DNA from: Labia minor
Taxonomy: Eukaryota > Arthropoda > Insecta > Dermaptera > Spongiphoridae
Reading direction: 5' to 3'
NCBI GenBank assembly: GCA_963082975.1
Contig: OY720345.1
Location: 27,660,611-27,724,610, forward strand
DNA length: 64,000 nt
Below the pieces are notes generated by a model, which ran no database searches, was not told the DNA's origin, and saw only the letters and a program-made list of their open reading frames with translations. Each line of letters starts with the position of its first letter. Within the stretch, counting starts at the first letter, position 1. Shown here piece after piece: positions 12,231-24,744 of this stretch. The translations under genes were made by a program, and so were the position numbers.

Positions 12231-15225
12231 TATATATATATATTATATACTCGTATATTCTAATATCCGATCTACTTTTAATATATATAATATAATATTT
12301 CTAAGTGCATTACCCCGCATTTTCAATGTCAAAAAATTACGATTCAATTGTTCGTTTAACAAAAGAAAAAACAAGTTTAATAATATGTTTTAATTTTTTC
12401 TAAACTTGGTTATAATAGCTCAATATGATTTTTTTTCAGAAAGAGAGCAATTTAAACAAAATCATCTTTTCAAGCCACGATTTTGTATTTACAATTTCTC
12501 TCTCGATCTCTTTCTTTCATTTAAAATGATTCCTATTCTTATGACTTGTGAAATTCTAATAAGGACCACCCATCTTATGAATTCTGAATATATAATCTAA
12601 ATATCTACTAGAGTGACAGTAATTTATTTTGGATTATGAATGAAGGAGGTATCATTCATGATTCGCTATATTCAAATACTTGCCAAGAAAACACCCTAAA
12701 ATGAATCAAGTCGATTCAAATTCGTGAGATAAATTTCTAGTTTAAGAGAGTACTATTTATTTATTCAAAAATAATTCATTGAATTATATAACGAATAAAA
12801 AAAAATTAAATTAATTTTTTCATAAAAGCATGTGATTTTCATTTATAATAATGTTTATATTATTTTACTTTATTTATATAAGTACATTTATATAAATAAA
12901 TAAATTGATTTATGTAATTTGAATTTATACTTATTAAGAAATAGTTGTTCATACAAAAAATCATTTAAATGTATAATAAAAATAATTTATAATTTCTTTT
13001 AAAAAATAAAAATTAAGTGTGAAAAAAATAATTTAAATTATAACCATTTTAAATGATATAAAATTTCCTTATTTTGACATTAATTTTTTTTATTAATGAG
13101 AATATTTCACAGTTCATGGTAAAATAAACAGTTGGGGTACAAATAATACTGTGAGCGTCGATACTTCACTCTTTAAAAGTTCAAAATTGAAAAAAAAATA
13201 TATAGAAAAAATTTAATTTCATCACATTAAATATTAAAATTTAAGTAATGTTAATAAAATTAATTAAATTCCATGAGAATTTCAACTGTAAATATTAAAA
13301 AAAAAAAAATTAGACTAAACTCGGATATAAATTTAGTTATGAAAAACAGTGTGAAATAGTTATCTAAGTACAAGATTTATTTGGCATAAAGTGATTTATA
13401 TTTTTATTTATATTTATATTTTTTATATTTTTTTTTCACATATAATTCGTAAATTATTAATTTTAATAAAAGATTTGAACTCGTCTACCTTAGACTAATG
13501 ATTTTTTACAAATCTTAATTAAAAAATCACGAGATGATATTTTTATTTAAAACCTTCCACACTCCACAAATTTTGAAATGCCTATATGGCCTTTATTTGT
13601 TTTTAATTAATTTTTATTTAAATTTTATTCAAAAATAGTTTTAATTGTATAATAAATAATTAGTAGTATATTTACATTAAAAGAAAAAAATTAAAAATAA
13701 ATTAAAAAAAAAATCTTTTAGTCACAGAGATTTTTAATTTTTTTATCATCCTGTAATATTAAAAAAAAATATTATACATCTTTATCATATTGGTTGTGAT
13801 TAAAATATTAATTCAAAGCTGCCAATTATTTTGGAAATAAATAAGAAATCATTTTTTTTCTTCTAAGGCGTTTCTTAAAATCAAAGATATAATCTAAGAT
13901 ATTTTTAAAATTATGAGAAACAGATTAATGATAGTTATAGGTATATTAATAATTATACATTAATAATTTATCTTATATTTTGAAGACAATTTATATATAT
14001 ATATTATATTATATCGAATAAAATTGTAATTTCCTAGTGTCTAAAATGTTTTTAATTATATTTTTAATAAAATTTATAGTAATTTGTAAAATTTAAAACT
14101 CATTAATTTATTAAAATTTTATCTTTTCTGAATTAATCCCTGCGGGCTATGCAATTTTATTCACAAAATATATATATATATATTTTAAAAGTGTAAAAAA
14201 ATAAGTCTTGGGTCTTTTGTTTCAAATAAAATTAGTATTAAAAAAAATAATAAATTTTTGGCAATAGATTAGAGTAAAACGCCGCCTGTGATCTCTTAAT
14301 AACCTATCTGATTGATTAATTACTTCCATCTGAAGGAAATTAGTTAAACGTTATTCATAAGATTCCTTTTCGAATATCCTATTACTTAAAAATTAAATAA
14401 TATTCATCTTCCAACTGACTAATTCATAAGATGCATAATTAATTTATTAGTCTTATAATTAAGAGTAGATTAAATTTGTAGTTTTTTATGTTTAAGAAAA
14501 GGAAGCTCATAATTGTTTTAATATAAAAATCAACATATATTAAATTTATTTATCTATTATTTTAAATAATTTGCAATTGAATGGGTACTAAGGAATTTTT
14601 TTTTTTTAACTTCTAAGAAATACATTAAATTCAACATTTGCATTAGGAAGTTAAAGGGTACTAAGGAATAAACGAATAAAAGTTGTTTGCGATAAATACA
14701 TATTTGAAAAGAATGAATTCAATTATTATTTAGCATAATTTTATGAGTAGTTTGAGAGGGCTTGAAGGACGAACTCCATATGAAAAATATATGAAATTCT
14801 CTTAAGAGATTATTCTAGTTTGATATTATATTTACAATCGGTATTGGTAGGCAAAACCGCAAGATGTTGGCAATGGAAATTTGCTGAAATAAGAAGAGAC
14901 AATGTATTTTGTCAATTCCTGTCACTGATTTTTAAATTTTTAAGACCTAATTAAACAACTGTTAAGTGGAAATGTCTTAAAATTTGAAAAAATCAAAATC
15001 AAAACAAAACAATTTAAACAAACCCTCTACATTATAATCAACCATATTTTGTTCTTGCCAACCATTTGATTTTACGATGTGTTCTATTCATAAACGAAAA
15101 TACTTTTTTTTTATTATTATTGAAAAAATGATATAAATATATAAATTTATAATGTTTTTCATTAACATTTGAAAAATATGGCTTATCGAGAAGCTTATAG
15201 ATATAAATAAATATATAAATATATA
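12231..15225. other. AT-rich gene-free stretch
   Basis: About 3 kb of A/T-rich sequence with no convincing gene. Small (TA)n tracts lie near 12233-12246, 13992-14010 and 14169-14182. Frames here are short and compositionally random. Confidence 0.5.
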
Positions 15226-15483
15226 TCTTATATATAAAATTCTCGTGTCACAAAACTTTGAAATCATACTCCTCCGAAACGGCTTGACCGATTCTTATGA
15301 AATTTTTTATGTATATTCAGTAGGTCTCAGGGCATGTCAGACTTCCTTTAGAAAACCGCTAATTGGTAAGGTGTGTCCAGTAAATGCTAATTAATTAAAA
15401 ATAGTTTAGTTACCATACTAGCTCATAGAGGCGCTGGTGGCAAAAATTTGAAATCTTATATATACCCTTATAAGAAGCTTCCA

Positions 15484-15577
15484 AACAAAAGCGGTTGCTG
15501 GCCGAGCGAGCTAGCGCGTCTTCTTATCACTCAGGGTGCAGGGTGCAACCCTGAGTTCGAAACTTGGAAAGGCACAT
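15484..15577 (+). repeat. tRNA-Leu-like pseudogene inside the Helitron
   Basis: Contains TGGCCGAGCGAGCTAGCGCG, resembling the A box/D arm of a type II (Leu-like) tRNA, then a GCAGGGTGCAACCCTG hairpin and a B-box-like GAGTTCGAAAC. The ends do not pair into a clean acceptor stem and the anticodon arm is unclear. It is most likely a captured tRNA-derived promoter or SINE head, not a working tRNA. Confidence 0.4.
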
Positions 15578-16712
15578 TTTTTTCTTTAAGTATTATATAT
15601 TTTTTTTTTTAAATTTATTAATTTTTATTATTTTAATATTTTATTAAATTAAATTTTATTATTAAATTTTATTTTATTAAATTAAATTTTATTTTATTAA
15701 ATTAATAATTATGTCAATTAATTTTTTCTGCATAAATAAACATATATAAAAAACTATATAAAATTTGAATTTTCATTCATTCATTTAAAATGATATTAAA
15801 ATATTCCTTTGAAATATAATAAATAATTAAATTAATCCCTACTAGGGCCTCGGGGGGGGGGAGGTAACTTTCTCTTTTTGGAAAAACCCATAATGCCATC
15901 CCCAGCTCGACTATCTATATATAAAAAAAGGTTTTTGTCTGCATATTGCTCAGAGTTTAAAAATTATTATAATATTTCACTTTTTATTTTAAATTCTAAT
16001 ATTTAAATATCAATTAAATTAAATAATTTATTTTAAAAGTTCTCATTTAAATTTATTTAATAAAATATTTAGATCATATTTAACTTAATTTTTATTTATT
16101 CTTTCTATATAATTGAATATTTCTTCTTTTCTATTTGAAAGTGAAAGCTTAAAAAAACTGAATATATTATTTTTAAACTTTTATCAATACAAAAATATTT
16201 TCAAAACTTCAATTAAAATGACAAAATTTTATTATTTTTGTTTTTGTTTCAATTATTAATTACAAATATATTTTAAGTGCAAAAATGATTTCTTGGTTAA
16301 TTAAAATATGTTTTTTAGACAAATGATATTACGAGATGTTTTAAATTTATGTCTTTTTTATATTGAGTATTTTTTTTTTTAAATTAAAATTTGTTTTAAA
16401 TCAAAATTATTGTATTCTATTATATTTTTTTATTAATAGGCTTCTTTTTTTATTTTTAATTTTTAATAAATTCTCTTTTTTGATATGATATTAATAAAAA
16501 ATAATATTCAATTGTATTTAAATTTAAAAATTAGAATATTTGAATTTTTTTAAATTTTAACACATGTAATCAATCATATGGATAACGAATGGAACATTTT
16601 GAAAATCAAGTTGGTATTAAATTCAGAAAAAAATACTGATATATAGAATATAATAGACCATTCGAATATAATTTAAAACTATTTATCTCCTTTTATATTA
16701 AATTTAAATTAG

Positions 16713-17347
16713 CTGGAGTGTCTCCACTCGACTATCTCGCAATTTGAATTGGATTAAATAACATAATATATTATATTTAAATTAAATTTAATTAATTATA
16801 AATTATAAATAATAAATAATAAATATTAAACCAGCGCATGTTTGGCTTTTTGTTGATGGCACCACGTCACGTGTTGACGCGTGAGATTTTCAGTGTTAAA
16901 AAATTAATTCTGGTAATTTCAGCGAATCAATCAAGCTGAAATTCTATATATAGCAGTTTTATATAATTATTAATCATGTGAAAAATTATCAAACATATAT
17001 CTTTATTTTTACGGTCACTTTAGAGGAAAAAAAATCAAAACGTTGTAGGTAATGACCCTCTTCCGGTTGAGCTACATTTCTCAAAAGTTGATAGAAAACT
17101 ATGAATTTTGAATAATGTCCATGTACCAAATTTCATCATTCTAGCTCAAACCGTTTTTGCGTAATCTTGCCTACATACATACACACATACACACATACAC
17201 ACATACACACACACATACACACACACAGACATTTTTCTCAACCTTAGTGAAAATGATTCAGGAACCTTCAAAACGTATAAAAACATCAAAATCTCAACAT
17301 CGAAAATTTTCATGATCGCAATACTATCTCTGGCGAGATAGTAAAAA
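16713..17347 (-). mobile_element. R1 repeat copy d, most complete
   Basis: The left end CTGGAGTGTCTCCACTCG forms the GGAG/CTCC stem-loop and runs into ACTATCTCGC. The right end is GGCGAGATAGTAAAAA. A (CATACACA)n tract lies at about 17175-17230. Its flanks match an unoccupied paralogous site at 55.64-55.87 kb, which fixes its borders. Non-coding. Confidence 0.75.
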
Positions 17348-17654
17348 ACGGAGTGTTAAGAAATTAAGATGCCTGGATAGGTAAATGGGCTGGAAGAGGA
17401 GGTAATTTATAATTTTCTTCTAATTCAGATTGAAATTAATGGTGATAAGAAAAAATATTTAGTAACAAAATCTATATACAAAATGTAGAATTTGAATATG
17501 TAGAAAAATTGAATGTAATCACGAAGGATAATAATATTTGAGAAGAATATATATATTTAAATCGAAGTTGTAATCGGGAAACGCCTGTTATCATGCAGTA
17601 AAGAGGCTTATCTCATCAAAATTATTATCAAAAGGAATCAAAATTAAATATATA

Positions 17655-18050
17655 AACCAATTATTTTGCCTGTTGTATTATATGGGTGGGACGCAAGGTC
17701 TATGACCCTGGGAGATGAGAGTAGATCCAGAGTATTCTTTCCAGCATTTATTGGCCAAAGAAAGATGAGGTCACCGGGGAATGGCGGAGACTGCACATCG
17801 AGGAATTGCATGACCTCTATGCATCTTCAGAAATAGTTAGGGTTATAAAAGCGAAAAAGCTGCGATAGGCAGGGGACGCGGCTAGAATGGGAGAGGAAAA
17901 AGATTTTGGATTGGAAAACGTCCGCTTGGAAGACCAAGGACGTGTAGGAAGGGACGTAAGAGAGATGGGACAAGGGCTCAGGATAGGGACACTTGGAGAA
18001 ATGTGGTTGCTGCGGCCTAGAACTTTCGAGTTCCTTAGAGTCACATAGAT
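17655..18050 (+). mobile_element. LINE fragment: reverse transcriptase C-terminal end
   Basis: Frames read LPVVLYGWDARSMTLGDESR and then RRLHIEELHDLYASSEIVRV, then AGDAARMGEE. These match the conserved tail of many arthropod non-LTR reverse transcriptases (RPVLLYGSETW..., then RWAGHVARMG). In-frame stops and shifts show decay. It ends in a (TAGA)n run. I cannot assign the clade with certainty. Confidence 0.6.
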
Positions 18051-18262
18051 AGATAGATATAACATATACAATAATAATATATATAATTAATTTAGTGATT
18101 AAATTAAAATGTATTTTAAATAAAAGAACACAAAAAGAAATGAATGTTTTATGTAATATACTGATTGAAACAAAATGGATGAAAACCTTTTACTCGGGGG
18201 GGTACAGGGGGCGGAGCCCCCGTCTAGGTGCGGAGAGCGCCGAAGGCGCTCGGGGCAGCTAG

Positions 18263-19003
18263 TATATATATATATTAGAATAATTAATTCGTATTTTGGC
18301 AATATATATATTTTATTTGTCTGGTATCAATGGAGGTTATTAATATAATAAAAAAACAAAGTAGTTGAGTGAGTCAGTAAGTTCACCGTTCGTCTTCACA
18401 GGTATTGTATCCATATGAGGGAGTCGTCGGGTGGCGTGATGCATCAGAAATGTTAAGACACCCGGCAACAATTCTTTGATGGTAATCAGAACAACATTCC
18501 TTGGTGATTATAATTTTTTTTTTTTTTTGTGTAAAGATGATAGATAGATTTTTTTATATGACTTGAAAAGGCAGAAGAGATTGAAAACTCATCAAACATA
18601 TATTGAAATGGGTCTTTATAAAATCAATAGACAAAGTCGTATTTTTTTAATATTAATTTTACGTTTAATGAAATTATGATTACACTAAAATTTCTTATGC
18701 TTATTCTAATTGTTATGCATCAATGATCATGTTTTAAAGAAATAACTATATAGCTATATTATTTATTAATATATAGTATAATACCATCTGTGTGGTCATG
18801 GTAATTATCATTATATGTTATAATACATACTACAGAAATTAACATCCAACCGATATTTCTTGAGATGCCTTCGGAATCTCTAACTTTTTTCCACCACTCC
18901 TCCTTCCCTATCAATTTTGAGTTACTATGTGAATTTATTAATTTTCATTCTAAATTTGATGAAATTTGTACAACCTTGGGCTAATAATTAATTAATATTA
19001 TTA
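18263..19003. other. Intergenic DNA with a moderately GC-rich unique patch
   Basis: The patch at about 18365-18510 (GTTCACCGTTCGTCTTCACAG, GGGAGTCGTCGGGTGGCGTG) is complex, non-repetitive sequence with no long open frame. The remainder is AT-rich. Confidence 0.4.
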
Positions 19004-19011
19004 CTATAACA

Positions 19012-19332
19012 CAGTGATTCTCAACCATTTTTTTTTACCGCGGGTCAAACTTTTAACGGTTTAAAAATTTGGCGGCACACAAAGAAAAAAATAAGTGTAA
19101 TAGTTTACCATATTGAAAAAATTGGTTTCAAAAACGGTTTACCTTTTTTTTAGAACCAAATTGAAAAGATTTAGAAAAAAGTCGAAAATGTTTAAGAACC
19201 TAGTCCCAAAAACGTTTTACCTATTTTTTTTGTTTTTAGAACCAAATTGAAAATATTTAGAAAAAAAAGTTTAAGAGCCTCGTAATCTCGCAGCACACTA
19301 AAGTGCCACGGCACAGTGGTTGAGATTCACTG
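19012..19332. mobile_element. hAT-like MITE with 8-bp target duplication
   Basis: The inverted ends are CAGTGATTCTCAACC and (reverse complement of the right end) CAGTGAATCTCAACC. The element is flanked by identical 8-bp copies of CTATAACA (19004-19011 and 19333-19340), the hallmark of hAT insertion. Internally a segment of roughly 120 bp containing AACGGTTTACC is duplicated. No transposase. Confidence 0.85.
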
Positions 19333-19340
19333 CTATAACA

Positions 19341-21479
19341 TATAATTAAAGCAATTTTTTAAAATTTGATAATTTTTAGTGATTCCCAATTACAAAAAAA
19401 AAATATTTTATTATACTTTTTATACTGTTATGCCGTAACAAATATAGGGCTATATTGCCGTGCTTCTTATATATAATAAATATATCTAACATTTAAATTT
19501 AATACACTGAGGAGAAAAAAATGAACACTAAATAGTTGTACATTTGGATACTTGGAAACAGAATCTTGGTGATGACAGTGTTAAGATACCACTATTTCAC
19601 ATTTGAAATTCCACTAATACATAATATAATATAATATAATAAATTTTCAAGTAATGTGCAGAGAGGAGAAATAGGAGAAAAATTCGTTTATCCTACTATA
19701 TATATAGGTTCATCTATCATTAAGATACCTTTATTTAATTATATATTATATTTAGTTAATTTTAACAGTATTTATATTAATTTATAGTATTCACGTTAAC
19801 TTCAAACTTATTATAAATTCATAGAGAATTATTTCTTTTATGTATAAATATTAATTTTATTGCTGAAATAGAAAAATTTTAATTCAAAGTAATTTGAATA
19901 ATTATAAACAAATCTGAAACTAGATATGAATGTTATTGATTGTTGCCTAGCAATGAAGCAATTTCGTGTCAAAATTTGATATGATTAATCTAGAATTTAA
20001 AATTTTAAGGTAATTGATTTTGATAATATTTATATTTATTAAATTTATTATTATATAATACTTAGTAATATGATTTATATCAAATCTTTTTAAATATTGG
20101 TTAATTTTTTTTAATTTTTAATAAATATTTTAATTATTTTTAAATATAAATACTTTGTATCTAATAATTATATATAACAAATTATTATTAATTTAATAAC
20201 CTTTTTTTTAAATTATATAACATTTTATTCAATTAATATTTTTGACCACCAGGAATATGCTTACCTGACATTAGATATAAATTCATTTACATGAATGTTT
20301 TTCTACAGTAATCTTCAAACAAAAACCTGATTTATTTCATATTTTTTGTGGATATCATTTCAAGAGACTTCATATAATATAAGGATTTCCGGTCCCTTTC
20401 AATACATCCTCTAGACAGGTAAATTTTTATTTATAAAAAAAAAACACCACACAAAATTTAGATTCAAATTTCAGATTAAATGACAATCTTCTGTATATAG
20501 AAAAAGTCAAGTTTTTCTTTTTTTAATTTCTAAGAATGTTGATTCTTTAGATTTTTCATTCACCCAAAATAGGGAGGGTATACTATAATTTATCTAATAT
20601 CAAAATTCTTTCTTTTATACTTTATTTTTGTAGAAATTTTACAAATTCCTAGAAGATAATGACTTTCCTTTATAATTTTTATCTTTAATCTTTCATTATT
20701 CTTAATCAAAAATATTTTAAAAAAATTTCCAATTATTACTGCTTCTAAATTACGAAATAAATCGGTAGACAAATACGGCTAATTAATAATTATATATGAT
20801 AATATCTTATATAAAAAATAGTGCTTAGAAATTATATATATACATATATTATTACCTAAGCATAATACATTAACAAAATGATTTGAAAATTAAATTATAT
20901 GAAAAATAAATTTTGACAAATTGAATAAATGAATATATGAATGAATGAAATCTCATCTTAGGTTTAATAGATAAATAGTTAAATGTTAATATATTTGTTT
21001 AAATTATACATGTTTAATCAAATTATTAAAATAGCTAATGTGAATGTTTATTTTACAATATCTTATCTTATACTAACAAAAATTGTATAGATATATATTT
21101 ATAAGTATATATCTAAAATATATATAGATTTATATATATATCTTTGTATATTTTTGAGATATTAAATTGCTCTAAGGATTTTTTTGAAATTCACACCATA
21201 GATAATATTTATAAAAAGATCAATCGATCTGTATTGGTTTCAGCCTGGAGAAAAATCATTTTCATTAATTTCATTACTTTTTTCTTTCTATATGACGTCA
21301 TATATGAATTATATTAATATTTTTTTACATTTAAAATATATTAATATATATTTAAATATTTAATTTTGAAATAAAATTAAAAATATTTATTTTAATAATA
21401 TTTTAGAATCAAATTACGATATTTTATCTTGCATACATTGTTAGTATAAATAATCTTTGTGTGTTTAAATTTTAATTGA
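19341..21479. other. AT-rich gene-free stretch
   Basis: No gene recognised. A CRE-like TGACGTCA lies just before 21300 within TATATGACGTCATATAT. Confidence 0.5.
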
Positions 21480-21602
21480 ATTTTAAAAACAATTTCATTC
21501 TTTAACTGAATATAACATTTAATAATTGTAATAAATAATTAAAGAATTGTATATCAATATTTTAAAAGGGTCGAGCGATAGTTCGGTGTTCCAGGTAATA
21601 TT
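21480..21602 (+). mobile_element. R4 repeat, 3' fragment
   Basis: The AATTGTAATAAATAATTAA block followed by GGGTCGAGCGATAGTTCGG and TGTTCCAGGTA matches the 3' portion of R4 copies at 32.6, 55.4 and 56.2 kb. Confidence 0.55.
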
Positions 21603-22610
21603 TATATTATACAAGCATAAAAATATAAAGTAATATTACTATAAACACAGTATTAGAAATTATTTTAATTTTATCCGGCTAAAATTTTAACGCATTGTAA
21701 ATAAAAAAATATATAATATAATAAAAAAACACTAAATATATATATATATAACTAATGATCTTTTATGAATTCTTAACTCTATCTTTCCATTAAAAATTTT
21801 TCTAATTTTTAATACAAATTCTATTATAAGAAATATAAATTTTTGTTATGATAAATTAATTTAGTTAACTTTTGATTATATGTTTAATTATATATTTTGT
21901 TTTGATTTAAATTAAAAGATTCTCTGGTATATTTTCCGGATCCTGAAACAAATTTTTATTTATAATTAATAACTTAGTATGAAAAAACAAGTATATCGTT
22001 TTAATCGTGACAACATTGTTTAAAACCTTGTTTGTTTGATAGCCTTTATTAATAATTGCTAAAAATGAATAAGCAAATATAATATAACCTTTAGAAACGT
22101 GAGTTAAATTTTCAATGTTATCTACATATAAAAAATAACATTATTAATAAATCTTCATCAAAGTAATAAAAGACAAACAAGACTAAACCTCTTGTAATTC
22201 ATTATTCATATTAGAATGAAAAATAGAAAGACAATAATTAAATAAAAGTACGAATGAATGAATTTGTAGTAAATGAAATGTTAGTGGGAAAATTTACATT
22301 TTTGATCCTCATAGAATAGGAAGTAGAAAAAGCTGTCACTTAAGGTTAAGGTTTGTTATTAAAACAATAGTTTATATAATATGTTCAATAAAGTCAAATG
22401 GTAATAAGGACTATACATCTTAAAAGCCATTCTTCTACAAAAATAATAATTTTTCATATAAAAGAAAATATTTTCTTTGTAAATTAGCCTCTTCTTTTTC
22501 TAATTCTGTACCATTTATCAGATATTAAATCTATCCATTGTGTGAAAAGCCGATTCATATTTATAAAATTAAATGTCAATAATCTAATTGTTTGAAAATG
22601 TTTATATATA
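21603..22610. other. AT-rich intergenic DNA
   Basis: Nothing recognised. Confidence 0.5.
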
Positions 22611-23126
22611 TACGAGGGCAGGTCAATAAGTCCGTGACTTTTAGAATGAAACTCAGTTTTTGGATAAAAAATTATTTGATTTTTCAATGTAGTCTCCTTT
22701 GAGCTCTATACACTTCGTCCAACGTTTCTCCAGTTTTTTATCCCTTCCAAAAAATAAGATTTGTCGAGGACATTTGTTGTGCCGATTTACGCCGAGAAAC
22801 CCACTGTTTTGATTGCTGTTTGGTCTCTGGTGTGTGTTTTCATCCACGATTACGAAACGGCCCAAAAACTAGGTTTCAATGATGTTTTTTTTCAGTAAAA
22901 AATAACGTTTAATGAACACACGAAATTCACTTTTTTTCCATTTTCTTCTCAAATAACCAGGTAATCTGCGATTAATGGATGCCAAACAAAAACTAAAAAG
23001 CCCAGCTGGTTCAAATTTAAACAGGAGTCTGCTGATAGTTGCCTGCTGGCAGGAGCAGTGTTGTCATTTCATTTAAAAGATGGGAAGTTAAAAAAGTCAC
23101 GGACTTATTTACCTGTCCTCCTATGT
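22611..23126 (-). mobile_element. mariner deletion derivative with both inverted ends
   Basis: The left end CGAGGGCAGGTCAATAAGTC and the reverse complement of the right end AGGAGGACAGGTAAATAAGTC both continue CGTGACTT. TA lies at each border. The interior on the minus strand keeps pieces of a mariner transposase: the start (MEKK-like, preceded by QLGFLVF), a mid part with ETKQQSKQWV-like sequence, and the end (KRWTKCIELKGDYIEK). The central catalytic part is deleted and frames are broken, so it is non-autonomous. A relative is at 45.1 kb. Confidence 0.8.
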
Positions 23127-23579
23127 ATTTTATATATTAGATAGATAGATATGAATAGATAAATAAATTTAAAATTTGATATAGTATTTTTAATTTTTAT
23201 AGAGAAACTAATTGGATACCGAATTATATAAGATTTACTTAGTAGATTTTTTATTGAGGTGATTTAATGTGGCATTTGATGTCAGTCATAAATAACAAAT
23301 AATCAAGTTATGAAGATTTATTGGATATAGAAGGTGTCAATGGAAAATTAAATCTTTTGAAAAGTAATTGGGCTTATAACGATTTTAATATTTTTTGAAT
23401 ATGGTTATATCTTTGAGTTATTAAAATTCAATTTAAATAAATATTTCATATTCAAATGGATTCTATATTTTCTTGTATTATTTTGTTTTAAAATATCGAA
23501 GAATAAATCTGAAATTTTATTTAATTTTCAATTGGTTCTATATCTAGGATTTTTGTTGATATGGTTATAATCATCACGT
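23127..23579. other. AT-rich intergenic DNA
   Basis: Nothing recognised beyond a (TAGA)n run near 23138. Confidence 0.5.
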
Positions 23580-23880
23580 TTAAACAGAAGCGAGAAGGTC
23601 GGAGGGGATGAGTAGGAGGGGGGCCACTCCCTCGCAAAACGAAACCTGTTATTTTCTATCCGAAATGATTTTGGTCCATTTGAGAGGTCCCCTCCTCGCC
23701 TCAATACTCCTCCCCATCCTTAGGCGTTGGAAATTCTTCTAAAGTCATCAGCGAATTATGATTCGCTTGAAGAAATTGGACAAGTGCCCCGACAGATAAA
23801 CCGATTTCATTCTGCAATGGAAAAAAATCACCTGGGAGATAATTAATGATACCCTAGACAGCGACAGACAGAAAAGCTAA
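23580..23880. other. GC-rich unique island, candidate regulatory element
   Basis: A block with GGAGGGGATGAGTAGGAGGG and, 85 bases on, CTCCTCGCCTCAATACTCCT, which are loosely inverted. It is followed by complex sequence including CTGATTAATTA-like homeodomain-type motifs. There is no long open frame. It stands out from surrounding A/T filler. Function is unknown. Confidence 0.3.
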
Positions 23881-24454
23881 AAACAGGCTTAACCTTGCAA
23901 TCAAATATGTTATATTTATTTATTTATTTTTTGGATTAGAAATTTTGTCTATTCATTCTATTATCCAAAGATAGTATATAATAATAGTAATTATAATAAA
24001 ATGTCATAGAAACATTTAGTGAATAAAATATTATTATACTGTTGTTATTATACTATACTATGGCATATACCACCGGTGGCATATACCACCGGTGGCTATT
24101 GCCACCACATAAAATAGACAAATTATGGAGCCGGCGTGTTAATTTAAAATAAAATAATTATTTAGAAAATATTCACTGTTGGTTTAAAACATTTTTACGC
24201 GAATCCAAATTTGACAAATTAAAAAAAAATGAATAATCACTTCTCTAAATTTTTGTATTTTCTAATCAGAAGGTACATTAACTTTAATTCTAAAATTTTT
24301 ATGCATTTTAATTATTAGTAGATATTATTCATTATTTTTTTATTTAAATTTTATTCATAATATCATGTTTAACGAGCCATTTTTATTTGATTAGTTAAAA
24401 GGTAAATAAACGTAACTTTTGTTGCTGATAAACAAATTCAAATGCGAGTGAGGG
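23881..24454. other. AT-rich intergenic DNA with a small palindromic repeat
   Basis: At 24061-24110 the unit GGCATATACCACCGGT occurs twice in tandem and contains the 10-bp palindrome CCACCGGTGG. Nothing else seen. Confidence 0.5.
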
Positions 24455-24600
24455 AAAGAGATTGAGCTGGATTCCTGAATCAGAGCGGCCAATGGACCAG
24501 GAGGTAGGATAATCACCCCGGTGCCATTAGCATTCTCTATGCGTTGTCCTCCACCCCTCCCCCCAACAAAGTGTGAATCTGAATTTCATTTAGGCGTTCG
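24455..24600 (+). promoter_or_regulatory. Candidate upstream promoter region of the MIC19-like gene
   Basis: A GC-richer block 150-290 bases upstream of the start codon, containing a CCAAT box (GCGGCCAATGGACC) and GATAATC. A (CTAT)n/(TA)n tract (24663-24697) separates it from the coding start. The assignment rests on position and the CCAAT motif only. Confidence 0.35.
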
Positions 24601-24744
24601 ATTTCTTAATTGATTTATATTTTTATTTAATAATATTTATCTAATTACACTAATATATAATACTATCTATCTATCTATCTATATATATATATATATAAAA
24701 TAAATTTTTTAAGGTATGTTACTAAATCCAGTGTATGAGTCGTG

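Larger units (their letters stand above)
15226..18262 (+). mobile_element. Helitron locus, about 3 kb, composite
   Basis: The left end is TCTTATATATAAAAT followed by AAACGGCTTGACCGATT, the usual Helitron 5' phrase. The right end is a perfect stem-loop AGCGCC-GAA-GGCGCT followed by CGGGGCAGCTAG and a host T. A second possible Helitron 5' end (TCTATATATAAAAAAAGG) lies near 15914, so the 3' end may belong to either. Inside are a tRNA-like segment, an R1 element and a LINE fragment, so the locus is a nest. No intact replicase/helicase is readable. Confidence 0.6.

Noticed and set aside
15484-15577. Functional tRNA-Leu
   Set aside because: No acceptor-stem pairing or clear anticodon arm; it sits inside a Helitron.
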